A stretch of 64,000 nucleotides of DNA from Acanthaster planci (taxonomy: Eukaryota > Echinodermata > Asteroidea > Valvatida > Acanthasteridae). Positions 62,885 to 64,000 of the stretch are shown in pieces. The notes beneath the pieces were generated by a model. It was not told the DNA's origin. It saw only the letters and a list, made by a program, of their open reading frames with translations, and did not search any database. Each line of letters opens with the position of its first letter. Within the stretch, counting starts at the first letter, position 1. A program made the translations under genes and the position numbers. The stretch covers positions 1,151,787-1,215,786 of the forward strand of contig NW_019091373.1 in NCBI RefSeq assembly GCF_001949145.1, written 5' to 3'.

Positions 62885-63794
62885 AGATGTATTTACAGGT
62901 ATGAGGCATGCACCTGATGTTGATACAGGCCTGCAATGTTATACATCCCATGGGCATACTTGGAGATTCGTACAGCACACAACAGTGAAGAGTAACTACC
63001 CACCAGGAAAAAAAAAGTCTTCAGTGACTGTCTGTGTCCCAACAAATGCACAAATTACACATAAATACAAACATCTACAAATTGTACACAAGTTTCACAT
63101 GCATCTTTGCAGTATGGTTGCAACCTTTCAATGATTTGCTCGTCAGCAACAGCACAATTTTGAAAAATAGCGAGTGGCCCATGAAAAGAGATTAATTGGC
63201 AAATTCCTGATTAGAATTTCAAAAGCCATGGGCCAACTTGTCTAAAATGATTGTGGGCTGGTATTTTGATGGAAAAGTAGCTAAAACGGACCTTTAATTT
63301 CAAAGCTGATCAAAAATATAGAACAGAGGGCAGCACGCTTGCAAGAAGTCTGGGTCATACTTTAATAAGTAACTTTGTGAAGGACTTTTTGTCAATCCCC
63401 CCAAAATTTCTTTGCCCCCACTCTTAATGAGTAATCTTTTCAGTTACTGAGAGACAAAAAGATTGACAGTTTATTTCAATGCTCCGAGACAGGGTCATCT
63501 AATAGATATGTCCTTTTGGAATGTGAATACCATGCAATGTATTGACTCTTTCCTGATTCAATTAACTGTTGTTCAAACCAAGTATTCTGTGACTATGGCT
63601 ATGGCTTATTTTTTTACATTTGTGCACCATGGTGAATAGCCACAGCCAAAAAATACTGCCCGCTTGGGACAGTCTTCATTGACAACCTAAGTTGGCAAGT
63701 CTCAGTCAAGACATATCAGAAGTGCTTGGTGTTCTTCGCACAAACGTCAAGGCTCTGTCATTCGCTTTAATACTTGACAGAACCTAGGCAATCT

Positions 63795-63922
63795 TTAATT
63801 GGTTGAAACATGTTCCTCTTCTTCCAAACTTCTTCCAATTGTGAGTAGGCTATGATCTTCAGTAGCAGTACTAGCAGATCCAGCAGTGTTGAAAGGGGAG
63901 CACCCCCTCGCCCGTCGGCACA
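63795..63922 (-). CDS. tentative C-terminal exon of an unidentified gene
   Basis: On the minus strand an acceptor-like CAAATCATTCACAG is followed by 128 bases. They encode CRRARGCSPFNTAGSASTAT then EDHSLLTIGRSLEEEEHVST and end Asn-stop. The Ser/Thr/Glu-rich, charged composition resembles a cytoplasmic C-terminal tail, for example of a membrane protein, but I recognise no family. Exon entry would be phase 1. Any upstream exons lie beyond the right edge. It may be a chance frame. Confidence 0.3.
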
Positions 63923-64000
63923 CTGTGAATGATTTGAATAAGTCCCAGGCTACCCATGGATGCCCAGCTCCCTCCCCCATTTATTCTTTAAGGTGTTTTT

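Larger units (their letters stand above)
55371..63794. other. 3' flank of EML, no confident gene
   Basis: 8.4 kb with several AATAAA/TTTATT hexamers, AT-rich at 57500-58500. It holds a tRNA-Leu-like SINE on each strand (60941-61028 and 62252-62320) and the second F1 foldback copy (62549-62884). Open frames at 58499, 59240 and 60484 have no recognisable domain. If the minus-strand exon at 63795 is real, part of this could be its 3' UTR. Confidence 0.5.

Overview
This is a eukaryotic, animal genomic window. Genes are broken into small exons with canonical GT/AG junctions and separated by long AT-rich introns. The DNA is saturated with short palindromes built on GTACATGTAC and ACCGGT, and it carries tRNA-derived SINEs and foldback (MITE-like) elements. 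The main gene is an EMAP/EML family member and the repeats look deuterostome-like, so a marine invertebrate deuterostome, probably an echinoderm, is my best guess. The species is an inference. A 561-base run of N shows this is a draft assembly.

Layout. Positions 1-1600 hold the tail of a plus-strand gene: one terminal coding exon (1173-1376) matching the C-terminus of APMAP (adipocyte plasma membrane-associated protein, strictosidine synthase-like fold), with a poly(A) signal near 1564. Positions 1600-4280 are intergenic with no gene visible. From 4857 to 54328 one plus-strand gene fills the window. It is an echinoderm microtubule-associated protein-like gene (EMAP/EML1-4 class). I could join 23 coding exons by hand with every splice phase agreeing, down to the TAA at 54326-54328. 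Downstream of about 55400 lies repeat-bearing DNA, with only a tentative minus-strand terminal coding exon (63795-63922) near the right edge.

The EML gene has three mutually exclusive first exons, each with its own ATG and an in-frame upstream stop. Exons 1a (4857-4896) and 1b (14337-14508) both end in phase 1 and can join the coiled-coil exon 2 (15098-15280). Exon 1c (25546-25676) ends in phase 2, lies downstream of the coiled-coil exon, and can only join in frame at exon 5 (27782). The predicted proteins are 818 aa (1a), 862 aa (1b) and 707 aa (1c). The first two carry the N-terminal coiled coil that trimerises EML proteins, a basic Ser/Pro/Arg-rich linker, the HELP motif and a WD40-type double propeller (TAPE domain). 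The third replaces the coiled coil and part of the linker with a short basic Arg/Ser/Pro/Gly-rich leader. The locus therefore appears to choose between trimeric and non-trimeric microtubule-binding forms by promoter choice.

Mobile and repeated DNA lies mainly in introns and in the 3' flank. I found two copies of a long-inverted-repeat foldback element (26617-26984 and 62549-62884) and two copies of a second foldback family (about 858-1078 and 24171-24376). There is also a 250-bp MITE (30934-31183), a probable non-autonomous hAT element with an 8-bp target duplication (41085-41521), and several tRNA-derived SINE fragments.
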